In this document: positions 8,028 through 16,834 of the stretch, piece by piece
Position numbering within the stretch: the stretch's first letter is position 1
How the letters are laid out: every line of letters begins with the position of its first letter
Assembly (NCBI GenBank): GCA_003509545.1
Contig: DOLC01000034.1
Location: forward strand, 1 to 22,125
Reading direction: 5' to 3'
From: Peptococcaceae bacterium
GTDB taxonomy: Bacteria; Bacillota; DSM-521; Neomoorellales; Neomoorellaceae
Length of the DNA stretch: 22,125 nt
The notes under the pieces: model-generated
What the model was told of the DNA's origin: nothing
Databases searched by the model: none
Seen by the model: only the letters and a program-made list of their open reading frames with translations
Position numbers and translations under genes: made by a program

Positions 8028-8073
8028 GTATTTGTTATGCGATGCACAAACCCGGTTAGAGGAGGGCTCTCGA

Positions 8074-9645
8074 TTGAGCAAGATTAGAACTGCCGATGAA
8101 GTTGCCGCGCTGATTCCCGATGGAGCAACGATAGCGGCTGCCGCTTTTGGATTGGCGGGATGGCCGGAGGAGGTAGCCCGCGCCATAGAAAGGCGCTTCC
8201 TCACCACCGGACACCCCCGCAACCTCACCCTGGTGCACGGTTCCGCCACCGGTGATTGGCGGGAAAGGGGTACAACCCGCCTGGGACACGAAGGGCTGGT
8301 CAAGAGGTGGATCGGCGCCCATATAGGTTCCTCACCCAACATGTGCCGACTGGTAGAAGAAAACAAAATTGAAGCATACAACCTGCCCCAGGGCGTAATC
8401 GTCCATTTGTGGCGCGAAATTGCCGCCAAGCGACCCGGCGTCATAACCAAGGTGGGCCTTGGCACCTTCGTCGATCCGCGCGTTGACGGTGCAAAGATGA
8501 ACTCCAAGACCACCGAAGATATAGTCAAGGTCATTGAGTTGGAAGGTGAGGAATACCTATTCTACAAGAGTTTTCCTATTGACGTAGCCCTGATCCGGGG
8601 TACAGTGGCCGACGAAAACGGCAACCTAACCATGGACAAGGAAGGGGTTCTACTCGAAGCCCTGCCCCTGGCGCAGGCGACCAAGAACAGCGGCGGTATT
8701 GTGATCGCCCAGGTGGAGTACGTAGCCAGGGCCGGTAGTCTCCACCCGAAACAAGTCAAGGTACCGGGCATACTGGTCGACTACATCGTAGTCTGCACTA
8801 ACCAGGAGTACCATTTCCAGACCGAGGGCACGTACTATAACCCCGCCTTTGCCGGAGAAATAAAGGTTCCCCTCCAAGCAATCCCGCCTCTGCCCCTGGA
8901 CGAACGCAAGATCGTAGCCCGCCGTGCCGCCATGGAGCTGATAACCGGTGCGGTGGTTAACCTCGGCGTAGGCATGCCTTCGGATGTAGCCGCGGTGGTA
9001 GCCGAGGAAGGAGCGGTTGACCTGATTACCCTCACTACCGAGGCCGGAAGCATCGGCGGCGTACCTGCAAGCCTGCCTCACTTCGGTCACGCCTACAACG
9101 CCGAGGCGACCATTGAACACCACGCCCAGTTCGACTTCTACGACGGCGGCGGCATCGATGTTGCCTTCCTTGGCCAGGCTCAGGTAGACGCCGAAGGCAA
9201 CGTCAATGTGAGCAGGTTCGGCAAAAGAGTTATGGGCTGCGGCGGGTTTATCAACATCAGCCAGAACTCAAAGAAGGTGGTGTTCTGCGGGACCTTTACC
9301 GCCGGTGGCCTTAAAGTCGGGGCCAAGGACGGCAGGCTCGTCATCGAGCAGGAGGGTAAGGCCAAGAAATTCATATCCAGGGTTGACCAGATTACCTTCA
9401 GCGGTCGTTACGCCCGCAAGACCGGACAGCCGGTACTCTACATCACCGAGCGGGCTGTGTTCAAGCTGGAGGAAGACGGTCTCACCCTCATCGAAATTGC
9501 CCCAGGTGTGGACCTGGAAAGGGACGTACTGTCGCACATGGAGTTCACCCCTCACATTGCACCCAATTTGAAGCTCATGCCCCAGGAGATATTCCTACCC
9601 GAGTGGGGCAAGCTCAGAAGCATTATCGAGGCCAAGAAAGGGTAG
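8074..9645 (+). CDS. Family I acyl-CoA:carboxylate CoA-transferase (fused alpha-beta subunits)
   Basis: About 523 residues, the length of single-chain family I CoA-transferases such as propionate or acetate CoA-transferases (YdiF/Pct type), in which the alpha and beta halves are fused. The alpha half begins near GATIAAAAFGLAGWPEEV; the beta half contains the active-site block TEAGSIGGVP, with the expected covalent-intermediate glutamate at about residue 323. The enzyme would activate an organic acid by moving CoA from another acyl-CoA without ATP. The start is TTG at 8074 with GAGGAGGG about 8 nt upstream; the longer frame from 8026 would begin inside the promoter. It is the first gene of the sigma-54 operon and is followed 4 bp later by an acyl-CoA dehydrogenase. 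Substrate is not deducible. Confidence 0.9.
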   Translation: MSKIRTADEVAALIPDGATIAAAAFGLAGWPEEVARAIERRFLTTGHPRNLTLVHGSATGDWRERGTTRLGHEGLVKRWIGAHIGSSPNMCRLVEENKIEAYNLPQGVIVHLWREIAAKRPGVITKVGLGTFVDPRVDGAKMNSKTTEDIVKVIELEGEEYLFYKSFPIDVALIRGTVADENGNLTMDKEGVLLEALPLAQATKNSGGIVIAQVEYVARAGSLHPKQVKVPGILVDYIVVCTNQEYHFQTEGTYYNPAFAGEIKVPLQAIPPLPLDERKIVARRAAMELITGAVVNLGVGMPSDVAAVVAEEGAVDLITLTTEAGSIGGVPASLPHFGHAYNAEATIEHHAQFDFYDGGGIDVAFLGQAQVDAEGNVNVSRFGKRVMGCGGFINISQNSKKVVFCGTFTAGGLKVGAKDGRLVIEQEGKAKKFISRVDQITFSGRYARKTGQPVLYITERAVFKLEEDGLTLIEIAPGVDLERDVLSHMEFTPHIAPNLKLMPQEIFLPEWGKLRSIIEAKKG

Positions 9646-9649
9646 GTGA

Positions 9650-10792
9650 GTGACGGTGATAGACCTTCTCTTAACTCCGGAGCAGCAGAAGTACCAGGAG
9701 CTGGCCCGCAAGTTTACCCGGGAGCATATCCTCCCGGTGGCAGCAGAGTACGACCGGAAGGGGGAGTTCCCCTGGCCGGTGGTAAAAGCCGTCAAGGAGA
9801 TAGGCCTCAACTGCATGACGGCACCCAAAGAATACGGTGGACCGGGCCTGGACTCTGTAACCATTTCGGTCATCATGGAAGAGTTTGCTTACGGCTGCGG
9901 CGGTATCGCCACCACCCTTGGCGGCAATGGGCTTAGCTCGTATCCGGTCTTGATAGCAGGTACGGAGGAACAAAAAAAGCTTTTCTTCGGGATCCTCGTC
10001 GAGGGGGGCCTCGGAGCCTTTGCCCTAACCGAGCCCGGCGCCGGGTCCGATGCGGGTGCCGTTGCGACCGTCGCCCGGAAGGTCGGGGACGAATTCGTCA
10101 TCAACGGTACCAAGTGCTTCATTACCACGGGCGCCATGGCTGACGTGTTTATCGTGTTCGCCTCCACCGATCCCACCCTCAAGCACCGGGGTCTGAGCGT
10201 TTTCATCGTAGAACGCGACCGTGAAGGCATCAGCATAGGCCACGAAGAGCACAAAATGGGAATCCGCTCCTCTAACACGGTGGAAGTCAGATTCAAGGAC
10301 GTCCGTGTACCGGCCGGACACCTTCTCGGCAGAGAAGGTGACGGCTTCAAGATCGCCATGCAGACACTCGACATGGCCCGCCCTATAGTCGGAGCAATTG
10401 CCGTTGGTATTGCCAGGGCTGCCCTGGAAGAATGCATTAGCTACGTCAAAGCCAGGATCGAAAACGGTAAACCAATGAGCGCGGACCAGTCCATACAGTT
10501 CCGGTTGGCCGACATGGCCATCAAGGTTGAGACTGCACGGCTGATGGTGCGCAGGGCCCTGGCCTTGAAAGAAGCGGGCTTACCCTATTCCAAGGAATCC
10601 GCCATGGCCAAGACCCTGGCCGGCGATGTAGCCATGGAGGTAACGGCCGAAGCCGTGGAAATAATGGGCTGCCTGGGCTACAGCAAGGATTCAAGAGTCG
10701 AAAAGCTAATGCGGGATGCCAAAATAACCCAGATTTACGAAGGGACCAATCAGGTGCAAAGGATCGTAATAGCCAACCATCTGCTGAAATAG
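9650..10792 (+). CDS. Acyl-CoA dehydrogenase (short-chain/butyryl-CoA type)
   Basis: 380 residues, full length for the family. Visible landmarks are LTEPGAGSDAG (FAD/substrate region), GTKCFITTGAMAD, the MGCLGYS motif and the C-terminal IYEGTNQVQRIVIA, in which Glu364 is the expected catalytic base. The flavoenzyme introduces a trans-2,3 double bond into an acyl-CoA and passes electrons to an electron-transfer flavoprotein. GTG at 9650 is given as start; GTG at 9656 is equally possible and better spaced from AGGTGA (9644-9649). It lies 4 bp after the CoA-transferase and upstream of a second, divergent dehydrogenase and the FixABCX genes that would take its electrons. Confidence 0.93.
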   Translation: MTVIDLLLTPEQQKYQELARKFTREHILPVAAEYDRKGEFPWPVVKAVKEIGLNCMTAPKEYGGPGLDSVTISVIMEEFAYGCGGIATTLGGNGLSSYPVLIAGTEEQKKLFFGILVEGGLGAFALTEPGAGSDAGAVATVARKVGDEFVINGTKCFITTGAMADVFIVFASTDPTLKHRGLSVFIVERDREGISIGHEEHKMGIRSSNTVEVRFKDVRVPAGHLLGREGDGFKIAMQTLDMARPIVGAIAVGIARAALEECISYVKARIENGKPMSADQSIQFRLADMAIKVETARLMVRRALALKEAGLPYSKESAMAKTLAGDVAMEVTAEAVEIMGCLGYSKDSRVEKLMRDAKITQIYEGTNQVQRIVIANHLLK

Positions 10793-10839
10793 CAGGGTAC
10801 CTGCTGGGTAGTCCTTGCAGTCCAAGGGAGGTAGATAAT

Positions 10840-11976
10840 ATGCGATACCCCTTAAGCGAAGAACATCTTCTGATTCAACAGACCGCCCGGGAGTTTGCCG
10901 AAAGATATGTAAAACCTGAGGCTTCGGCGGTGGACCGTGCCGGAGCCCATCCGCAGGAACTAGTACGCAGGATGGCGGAGCACGATTTCCTCGGTCTCCC
11001 GTTCCCGCAGGAGTGTGGCGGAGCTGAAGCTGGGTTCCTGAGCTTCGTACTCGCCATCGAGCAGATCGCAAGGGCAAGTGCGTCGGTAGCCGCTATCCCA
11101 GTCAACCACTTCATCGCATCCTACACCCTGTATCGCTGGGGCAGCGCAGAGGTGAAGGAACAACTCCTGCCCGTATTGTGCCGGGGCGAGAAGCTGGGGG
11201 CCTTTGCTTTCTACGAACCGGGTGCGGCTCCGGGTTCCGGTGACCGGCGGTTGGTTGCTACGAGAACTCCGGCAGGCTACGTCCTCAACGGTACAAAATA
11301 TTTCGTTCCCAACGGCGGGGTCGCCGACCTGTATGTTGTTGTGGCCCAAACCGATCCTGAAAGGGGTCAAGCCGGTTTCAGCGCCTTTGTATTAGACGGA
11401 AATACTCCCGGAATGCGCATTGCCCGCCGGGTGGAAACCATGGGTCTCAACGGCTGTCAGGTTGCCGAAATCGTCTTTGAGGGCGTCGAGGTGTCCGCCG
11501 GACGGCTCGTGGGACCTGAAAACGGCGCCGCATCCATGATCCGGGAAATGCTGGCAATGAGGCGAATCGCCGGTGGCGCCATGGTAGCGGGCATTATGGA
11601 CGCTGCCTTGGAAGAATCGGTCAAGTATGCCGGCCAGCGCGTCCAATTCGGACGGCCCATCGGCAGGTTTCCGGCTATACGGAAGATGATCGCCGACATG
11701 GCTGCAAACCTGAACCTGTTGCGCCTCGCAGTATACAGCACTGCGGACCTGGTGGACAAAGGCGAGCCCTTTGAGGCCGAAGCGGCCATGGTCCACATGT
11801 TTGCCGGACGTACCGGCCAGGCAGCGTGCATCGATGCCATTCAAATTCACGGTGGGTACGGCTACAGCCAGGAGCTTCCGGTAGAGAGGTTTTTCCGGGA
11901 CGTTAAGGGCGCTCTGGTCTACGACAGTATCATGGAACAGCCTGAGCAGGTTGTGGCCGGCGGCCTTATGGGTTAA
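10840..11976 (+). CDS. Divergent acyl-CoA dehydrogenase-like protein with Asp at the catalytic-base position
   Basis: 378 residues with the full acyl-CoA dehydrogenase fold pattern: an N-terminal helical domain, a middle domain with FAFYEPGAAPGSGD in place of the usual TEPxAGSD, NGTKYFVPNGGVAD, QRVQFGRPIGRFPAIR, and IQIHGGYGYSQE. At the C-terminus the usual YEGT motif reads VYDSIMEQ, putting Asp362 where the catalytic Glu should be. The alternative Glu position used by isovaleryl- and long-chain enzymes (QERL-like) also lacks Glu (AMRRIAGG). It may act on an unusual substrate, be slow, or partner the first dehydrogenase. ATG at 10840 follows GGGAGGTAG. Same operon. Confidence 0.88.
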   Translation: MRYPLSEEHLLIQQTAREFAERYVKPEASAVDRAGAHPQELVRRMAEHDFLGLPFPQECGGAEAGFLSFVLAIEQIARASASVAAIPVNHFIASYTLYRWGSAEVKEQLLPVLCRGEKLGAFAFYEPGAAPGSGDRRLVATRTPAGYVLNGTKYFVPNGGVADLYVVVAQTDPERGQAGFSAFVLDGNTPGMRIARRVETMGLNGCQVAEIVFEGVEVSAGRLVGPENGAASMIREMLAMRRIAGGAMVAGIMDAALEESVKYAGQRVQFGRPIGRFPAIRKMIADMAANLNLLRLAVYSTADLVDKGEPFEAEAAMVHMFAGRTGQAACIDAIQIHGGYGYSQELPVERFFRDVKGALVYDSIMEQPEQVVAGGLMG

Positions 11977-12005
11977 AGGAAAGCCATATCGGTGGAGGGA
12001 CTAAC

Positions 12006-12782
12006 ATGGCTAACGTTATTACTTGCTACAAATGGGTTATTGACGAAAAAGATATCCGGATAAACCCCGACCGTACCGTCGACATGAGCAGGGCTCAGCG
12101 CAAGATCAGCGAGTACGACAAGAATGCCATAGAGGCGGGCATTAGGATCGCAAACCGCCTGGGTGCGAGGCCGGTAGGGCTTACCTTTGGCGGACCGGAA
12201 GCAAAGCAATCCCTTAAGGACGCCCTGTCCCGCGGCCTTGAGGCAGTATACTGGGTCGGGCACCCATTTGCTGCCGCGGCCGACGGTATGGTAACGGCCA
12301 GAGTGCTGGCGGCCGCCGTCCAGAAGATAGGGGACTACAACGTCATCGTCTGTGCTGAGGGGGCAGGCGATACTTATGCCCGCCAGGTAGGGCCGCGCCT
12401 TGGTGCCCTCCTTGATTTGCCGGTGATCACGGCAGTATGCGAAGTCGAAGTGGACGGGCAATACCTGGTCGCTACCCGCAAGCTGGAAGACTATGTTGAG
12501 AAAGTCAAGGTCAGCATGCCGGCGGTTATATGCGTCCTGCCCGAGATATGCGAGGCGCCCGTGCCGACCCTTAAGGCAGTCCTGGCCGCAGGTAAGAAAC
12601 CCGCTCAAGAGTTAACACCCCAATTCCTCGGCCTTGAAGAGGCCGACCTAGCGCCCGGTATCAGCGTCACCGGCGTGCTGGGTTACGTCATGAACCGCAA
12701 GAACATTATCCTCAAAGACGGTGACGTGGCTGCAAGGGTCAAAGAACTGGTCGCTTACCTCAAGAAGGAGGGGGTTATCTGA
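12006..12782 (+). CDS. fixA: Electron transfer flavoprotein beta subunit (FixA type)
   Basis: 258 residues. It begins with the EtfB-like ITCYKWVIDEKDIRINPD, followed by SEYDKNAIEAGIRIA and the nucleotide-binding stretch AEGAGDTYARQVGPRLGALL, ending in a positively charged C-terminal helix. It forms a heterodimer with the EtfA product encoded 1 bp downstream and accepts electrons from the acyl-CoA dehydrogenases. The company of FixC and FixX places it in the FixA/EtfB group, whose complexes either deliver electrons to quinone or bifurcate NADH electrons. Which direction applies here cannot be read from sequence alone. ATG at 12006 is preceded by GGAGGGA. Confidence 0.93.
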   Translation: MANVITCYKWVIDEKDIRINPDRTVDMSRAQRKISEYDKNAIEAGIRIANRLGARPVGLTFGGPEAKQSLKDALSRGLEAVYWVGHPFAAAADGMVTARVLAAAVQKIGDYNVIVCAEGAGDTYARQVGPRLGALLDLPVITAVCEVEVDGQYLVATRKLEDYVEKVKVSMPAVICVLPEICEAPVPTLKAVLAAGKKPAQELTPQFLGLEEADLAPGISVTGVLGYVMNRKNIILKDGDVAARVKELVAYLKKEGVI

Positions 12783-12783
12783 C

Positions 12784-13704
12784 ATGGGAGGTACCTTTGT
12801 AGTCTATTCAGATAAGCCGCAGCTTGTGCTGGAGTTGATAGGATTCTGCACCGGAGCAGGTAGGAAGGCCGTTGCTCTGGCCTTTGACGCCGCCGTAGCT
12901 GAGGAGTGTGCCGCCAAGGGAGCCGACAAAGTATTGTTCTTTAACTCCGGCATCAACCTCCCGGAAGCTTACTGCCAACAGGTGGCAGAGGCGATCACGG
13001 GTGAAGGTGCAGAGGGTTTCATAGTTGGGAGTACGGTTCGGGGCCGAGAGATGGCGGCCAAAGTAGCCGCGTTGCTCAACTGGCCCCTGGCTAGCGACGT
13101 CTCAAGGGTAGTAGCCGGTGGAGGGGAGTTGGAGATCGAACGGCTTACGTACGGCGGTGCCGTGGTACAGCAAGAGAAAGTAAGACTCCCGGCAGTAGTA
13201 ACCGTACCCCCAGGTAAGTTTGAGCCGTCCTCAAAGCCCAAAGCAGGAGCAGAAGTTGTGGCCCTCAGCGCGGAACCGGATGGACGTTATACCCTGCTGG
13301 AGCGGACGCGGATTGAAAGGCAGGGGGCCGATCTGGCGAACGCAGATAAAATCGTATGTGCGGGCATGGGGTTTGCCAAGAAGGAAGACCTAAAGCTTGC
13401 CTTCGATCTCGCTGCCGTGCTTGGGGCCGAGGTAGCCTGCACCAGGAGCGTGGCCGAAGAGCGGAAGTGGCTGCCGCCGGACGTGTACGTTGGGATCTCC
13501 GGCGCTACGGTCAAGCCGCGGTTGTATCTGACCCTAGGGGTGTCCGGCCAGGTGCAGCACATTGTTGGAGCGCGGGATTCCGGCCTCATTGTGGCCGTAG
13601 ATGTCAACGAAAATGCGCCCATCTTTAGTGCTGCAGACTACGGGATTGTGGGCGACCTATATGAGGTCGTACCCACACTAATTGACGCCCTCAAGAACGC
13701 CTAA
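12784..13704 (+). CDS. fixB: Electron transfer flavoprotein alpha subunit (FixB type)
   Basis: 306 residues. The N-terminal half is the EtfA domain; the C-terminal FAD-binding domain is clear, with VGISGATVKPRLYL, GVSGQVQHIVGARDS, VAVDVNENAPIF and ADYGIVGDLYEVVPTL. It binds FAD and pairs with the FixA-type beta subunit. The start is ATG at 12784, one base after the fixA stop and preceded by AAGGAGGGGG inside the end of fixA, indicating translational coupling; the open frame extends further upstream but only by overlapping fixA. Confidence 0.94.
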   Translation: MGGTFVVYSDKPQLVLELIGFCTGAGRKAVALAFDAAVAEECAAKGADKVLFFNSGINLPEAYCQQVAEAITGEGAEGFIVGSTVRGREMAAKVAALLNWPLASDVSRVVAGGGELEIERLTYGGAVVQQEKVRLPAVVTVPPGKFEPSSKPKAGAEVVALSAEPDGRYTLLERTRIERQGADLANADKIVCAGMGFAKKEDLKLAFDLAAVLGAEVACTRSVAEERKWLPPDVYVGISGATVKPRLYLTLGVSGQVQHIVGARDSGLIVAVDVNENAPIFSAADYGIVGDLYEVVPTLIDALKNA

Positions 13705-13755
13705 GGCCGATGCAACGCGCAACAGGATTAAAGCGTTATGAAGGAGAGATAGGCG

Positions 13756-15045
13756 TTGAGCAGCGCGGACAAATTCGATGCCATAGTTGTAGGCGCAGGT
13801 CCGGCAGGTAGTGCCTGCGCCTACATCCTGGCCCGTGAGGGCAAGGCGGTGCTGCTGGTAGAACGTGGAGACTCTGCCGGTGCCAAGAATGTGAGCGGTG
13901 GGCGGCTTTACGCCCACGCCCTTAAAGCCCTGGGGGACGAGTTTGACATCAGCGGCGGGGTGGAACGAAAGGTAGCACGGGAAGAAATCATGGTTATGGC
14001 CGGCAACCGTTCCATTACCGTGTCCTATCATGACCCGGAACTGGGCGGCGAAGGCCAAATCCCGAACTCGTATACGGTCTTACGCGCTACCCTTGACGGC
14101 TGGATGGCCTCCAGGGGCGAGGAGGCGGGAGCCATCTTGGCCTGCGGCATACGGGTGGACGATGTGCTTGTGCAAGACGGTAGGGTTGTTGGCGTCAGGG
14201 CCGGTGACGACGAGGTCTATGCAGATGTGGTTGTGGCTGCGGACGGCGTCAATTCACTGTTGGCCCAGAGAGCCGGGCTAATCGGTGATATTCCCGCCCG
14301 TAACGTAGCGGTGGGGGTCAAAGAAGTAATAGCCCTGCCGTCTAAGGTGATCGAGGAGCGCTTTGCACTCCGGGAAGACGAGGGCGCAGCCCTGCTAATG
14401 CTAGGTTGTACCGGAGGGGTAAAGGGCGGGGCTTTCTTGTATACCAACAAGGAAAGCGTTTCTCTGGGGTGCGTGGTCGCTCCGGAGGAAGTAGCGCACA
14501 AGGGCAAACCGGTTCACCGCCTGCTCCAGGAGCTGAAGCTCCACCCGGCCGTGTACCCCCTAATCGAAGGCGGCGAAACCGTGGAGTATTCAGCGCACCT
14601 TGTCAGCGAGGCCGGCATACGCGGTGTCCCCGGCAACCTCCACCGCCCCGGCATGCTCCTCGCCGGCGACAGCGCGGGCTTCGTCATCAACCTCGGCTAC
14701 ACCATTAGAGGAATGGACCTCGCCATCCTGAGCGGCGTTGCTGCGGCAAGGGCAATACTCGCAGAGGCAGACCCGGCCAGGGTAGGTCCAGCCTATGTTT
14801 CAGAGCTGGAAAAACTTAAAGTTCTACCGGCTATGCGAGCCACCCGGGGGTACGTAGACCTGATGGAGGTACCGCGCCTCTATGAAAACTATCCCTACCT
14901 CGCGGTCGAGCTGTTCAGGTGCCTTTTTACGGTAGATGGCGATGTGCCTGCGAGGATGCTGGACACAGCCAGAGGCGCCTTGCGTTCCGCCAACCTCAGT
15001 CTATGGCAGGTGGCCAAAGACGCCTGGAGGGGGTTGAAAATCTAA
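13756..15045 (+). CDS. fixC: FixC-type electron transfer flavoprotein-quinone oxidoreductase
   Basis: 429 residues, normal for FixC. An N-terminal Rossmann dinucleotide fold (VVGAGPAGSACA, glycines about 13-18) is followed by the Glu of LLVERG. SGGRLYAHAL and DVVVAADGVNSLLAQRAGL are GR2-family features, and the second FAD motif LLAGDSAGFVINLGYTIRGMD lies near residue 300. It accepts electrons from FixAB and passes them on with FixX, to membrane quinone or within a bifurcating complex. TTG at 13756 is the start, with AAGGAGAG 7 nt upstream. Its stop overlaps the fixX start (TAATG). Confidence 0.94.
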   Translation: MSSADKFDAIVVGAGPAGSACAYILAREGKAVLLVERGDSAGAKNVSGGRLYAHALKALGDEFDISGGVERKVAREEIMVMAGNRSITVSYHDPELGGEGQIPNSYTVLRATLDGWMASRGEEAGAILACGIRVDDVLVQDGRVVGVRAGDDEVYADVVVAADGVNSLLAQRAGLIGDIPARNVAVGVKEVIALPSKVIEERFALREDEGAALLMLGCTGGVKGGAFLYTNKESVSLGCVVAPEEVAHKGKPVHRLLQELKLHPAVYPLIEGGETVEYSAHLVSEAGIRGVPGNLHRPGMLLAGDSAGFVINLGYTIRGMDLAILSGVAAARAILAEADPARVGPAYVSELEKLKVLPAMRATRGYVDLMEVPRLYENYPYLAVELFRCLFTVDGDVPARMLDTARGALRSANLSLWQVAKDAWRGLKI

Positions 15046-15338
15046 TGGCAATACGGGTTATGGACACCCCTGAACTGCTCAGCCTCAACAAGTTTAACGT
15101 AGATGAGAAAGAGCCGCACATAAGGCTCGACAAATCGAAGTGCCGGTCATGCCAGGACAGGCCCTGCCTGGTTGTATGCCCTGCGGGACTCTATCGATTG
15201 GACCAGGAAGGGGAAATAAACTTTGACCACGCCGGGTGCCTGGAATGCGGTACCTGCCGGGTCATGTGTAATAACAAAGGGATACAGAGCTGGAATTACC
15301 CAAGGGCTACCTTTGGGGTACATTACCGCCTGGGCTAA
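15045..15338 (+). CDS. fixX: FixX-type ferredoxin-like protein
   Basis: 97 residues. Two cysteine clusters are visible: C33-x2-C36-x4-C41-x3-C45-Pro and C65-x2-C68-x2-C71-x3-C75, consistent with [4Fe-4S] binding. The C-terminal GIQSWNYPRATFGVHYR is a typical FixX ending. It works with FixC in electron delivery. ATG at 15045 overlaps the last base of the fixC stop, so the two are translationally coupled. A longer frame upstream lies inside fixC and is not the gene start. Confidence 0.94.
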   Translation: MAIRVMDTPELLSLNKFNVDEKEPHIRLDKSKCRSCQDRPCLVVCPAGLYRLDQEGEINFDHAGCLECGTCRVMCNNKGIQSWNYPRATFGVHYRLG

Positions 15339-15472
15339 TCAAGGAGCGCCCGGGCAAACAGGAGGAGGTGAAGCGCCGTCGGCTACGTGCAGGCAAGGTC
15401 GCCAAAGCAATAGTGAACAGCGCGATACCAAAGACTTAAGGCACAAACCGACAGGGAGGGCAGATTATTGAC

Positions 15473-16717
15473 ATGGGGAATAACAGGAAGTTTTACGGAT
15501 GGGCTCTCTTAGGAGTGCTGTGGGTTATCTACCTGCTAAACATGGGGTTTCCCCTCTACGGTGGGTCAGTTATCAATAGTTACATGCTACAAGAAATTCA
15601 GATGAGCAGAAGTACCTACGGTTTCGGCTTTACTTTGCTCAACTTTTTCGTGGGCGTTCCGGCCTTCATCGTTGCAGCCAGCGTCAGTGCCATTGGCGTC
15701 CGGTACACCTTCATGGTGGGTGCCGCACTTATCCTGCTAGGCGGTCTGTTAATGTCTTTCCTGGTCGCTCAGCCCTGGCACTACCTTGTGGCCTTCGGAT
15801 GCATAATCGGAGCGGGGATAGGTTTCAGCACCATCGTACCTATTACCACCTGCATAACCCGCTGGTTCAAGCGTTATCGCGGCCGAGCCATGGGTATTGC
15901 CATGACCGCCGCCGGGTTCGGCGGGTTTATTGCGTCGCCCCTGGTCAACAGGTTCATAGCAGCTACCGGCGACAACTGGCGGACTGCATGGCTTTTCATC
16001 GCCGGAATAGCCGTGGTGGCCGGCATTATCGCTTATCTGCTTGTGCGTGAGCGCCCTGAAGATATGGGTCAGGTACCGGATGGAGTGGCAGAGGATACCT
16101 CGACCGCCAAGTCCGGCTTGCACACCACCTACCAGTGGACGCCAGAGGAAGCTTACAGGACGGCTTCCTACTGGCTCATAGTACTGGCTGCCTTTGCCAC
16201 CTTTTACCCCTTCTTCTTTATGACCGCCCACTGGGTCCTCCATCTAAGGGGCCTGGGCCTCCCGCCGGCCACCGCCGCATGGGCCATGGGCCTGTTTACT
16301 CTGGCCAGCATAGGCGGCAGGCTCCTGGGGGGTGTACTGGTGGACTACTTGCCAGCCCGCTATGTCTTCATGCTGGGTACCTGTTCAACCCTCGTGGGTT
16401 CGTATATCGCCATCGGTGCGTCGCAGATACCCCTAGCAGTGGCAGCTGCCGTCCTCTTGGGTGTGGGGTTCGGCTGGACCTACGTAACTCAGTCTACCAT
16501 GATAGCCAACTACTTCGGCCCCGCGGCCTTCCCCAAGCTTAACGGAACCCTGCTCACCATCAGCCACATCATTGCTGTTTGGTCCGGGGTAATAGCCGGC
16601 AAGCTCTTCGACGCCTACCAGAGTTACACCCCCGCCTTCAGCATTCACATGATCATTTGCATGCTTGCCATAGTCGCCATCTTCTTCGCGAAGCCGCCGG
16701 AGAAGAGCGATGCCTGA
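15473..16717 (+). CDS. MFS transporter (OFA/monocarboxylate-like)
   Basis: 414 residues with about 12 hydrophobic segments in the 6+6 pattern of the major facilitator superfamily and a central hydrophilic loop (about residues 195-225). RWFKRYRGRAMGIAMTAAGFGG after TM4 is the pattern of oxalate/formate antiporter and monocarboxylate-like members. Position at the end of the CoA-transferase/dehydrogenase/FixABCX operon makes it the probable carrier of the organic acid substrate or product; the substrate itself is inferred only by context. ATG at 15473; the nearest strong Shine-Dalgarno (GGGAGGG) is 12 nt upstream, a rather long spacing. The 134 bp between fixX and this gene hold no other recognisable feature. 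Confidence 0.88.
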   Translation: MGNNRKFYGWALLGVLWVIYLLNMGFPLYGGSVINSYMLQEIQMSRSTYGFGFTLLNFFVGVPAFIVAASVSAIGVRYTFMVGAALILLGGLLMSFLVAQPWHYLVAFGCIIGAGIGFSTIVPITTCITRWFKRYRGRAMGIAMTAAGFGGFIASPLVNRFIAATGDNWRTAWLFIAGIAVVAGIIAYLLVRERPEDMGQVPDGVAEDTSTAKSGLHTTYQWTPEEAYRTASYWLIVLAAFATFYPFFFMTAHWVLHLRGLGLPPATAAWAMGLFTLASIGGRLLGGVLVDYLPARYVFMLGTCSTLVGSYIAIGASQIPLAVAAAVLLGVGFGWTYVTQSTMIANYFGPAAFPKLNGTLLTISHIIAVWSGVIAGKLFDAYQSYTPAFSIHMIICMLAIVAIFFAKPPEKSDA

Positions 16718-16834
16718 GGACATGTCGTAGCCCGGGCCGAGCAGCCTGCCGCTTCCGTCGAACCCCGCCTAACAACATGCCCGGGTAGGTATGTGGGTAC
16801 GCTAGCATAAGTACGTCAGCACTGCCGCAGTCAT

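Noticed and set aside
8026..8073. ATG at 8026 as the CoA-transferase start
   Set aside because: This ATG is within the -12 element of the sigma-54 promoter, upstream of the predicted transcription start, so it cannot be used from that promoter; TTG at 8074 has a good Shine-Dalgarno.
7914..8534. 206-codon minus-strand open frame
   Set aside because: It overlaps the start of the CoA-transferase and the sigma-54 promoter on the other strand and shows low-complexity, non-family sequence.
13678..14058. Minus-strand frame opposite fixC start
   Set aside because: Shadow of fixC and the end of fixB; no family resemblance.
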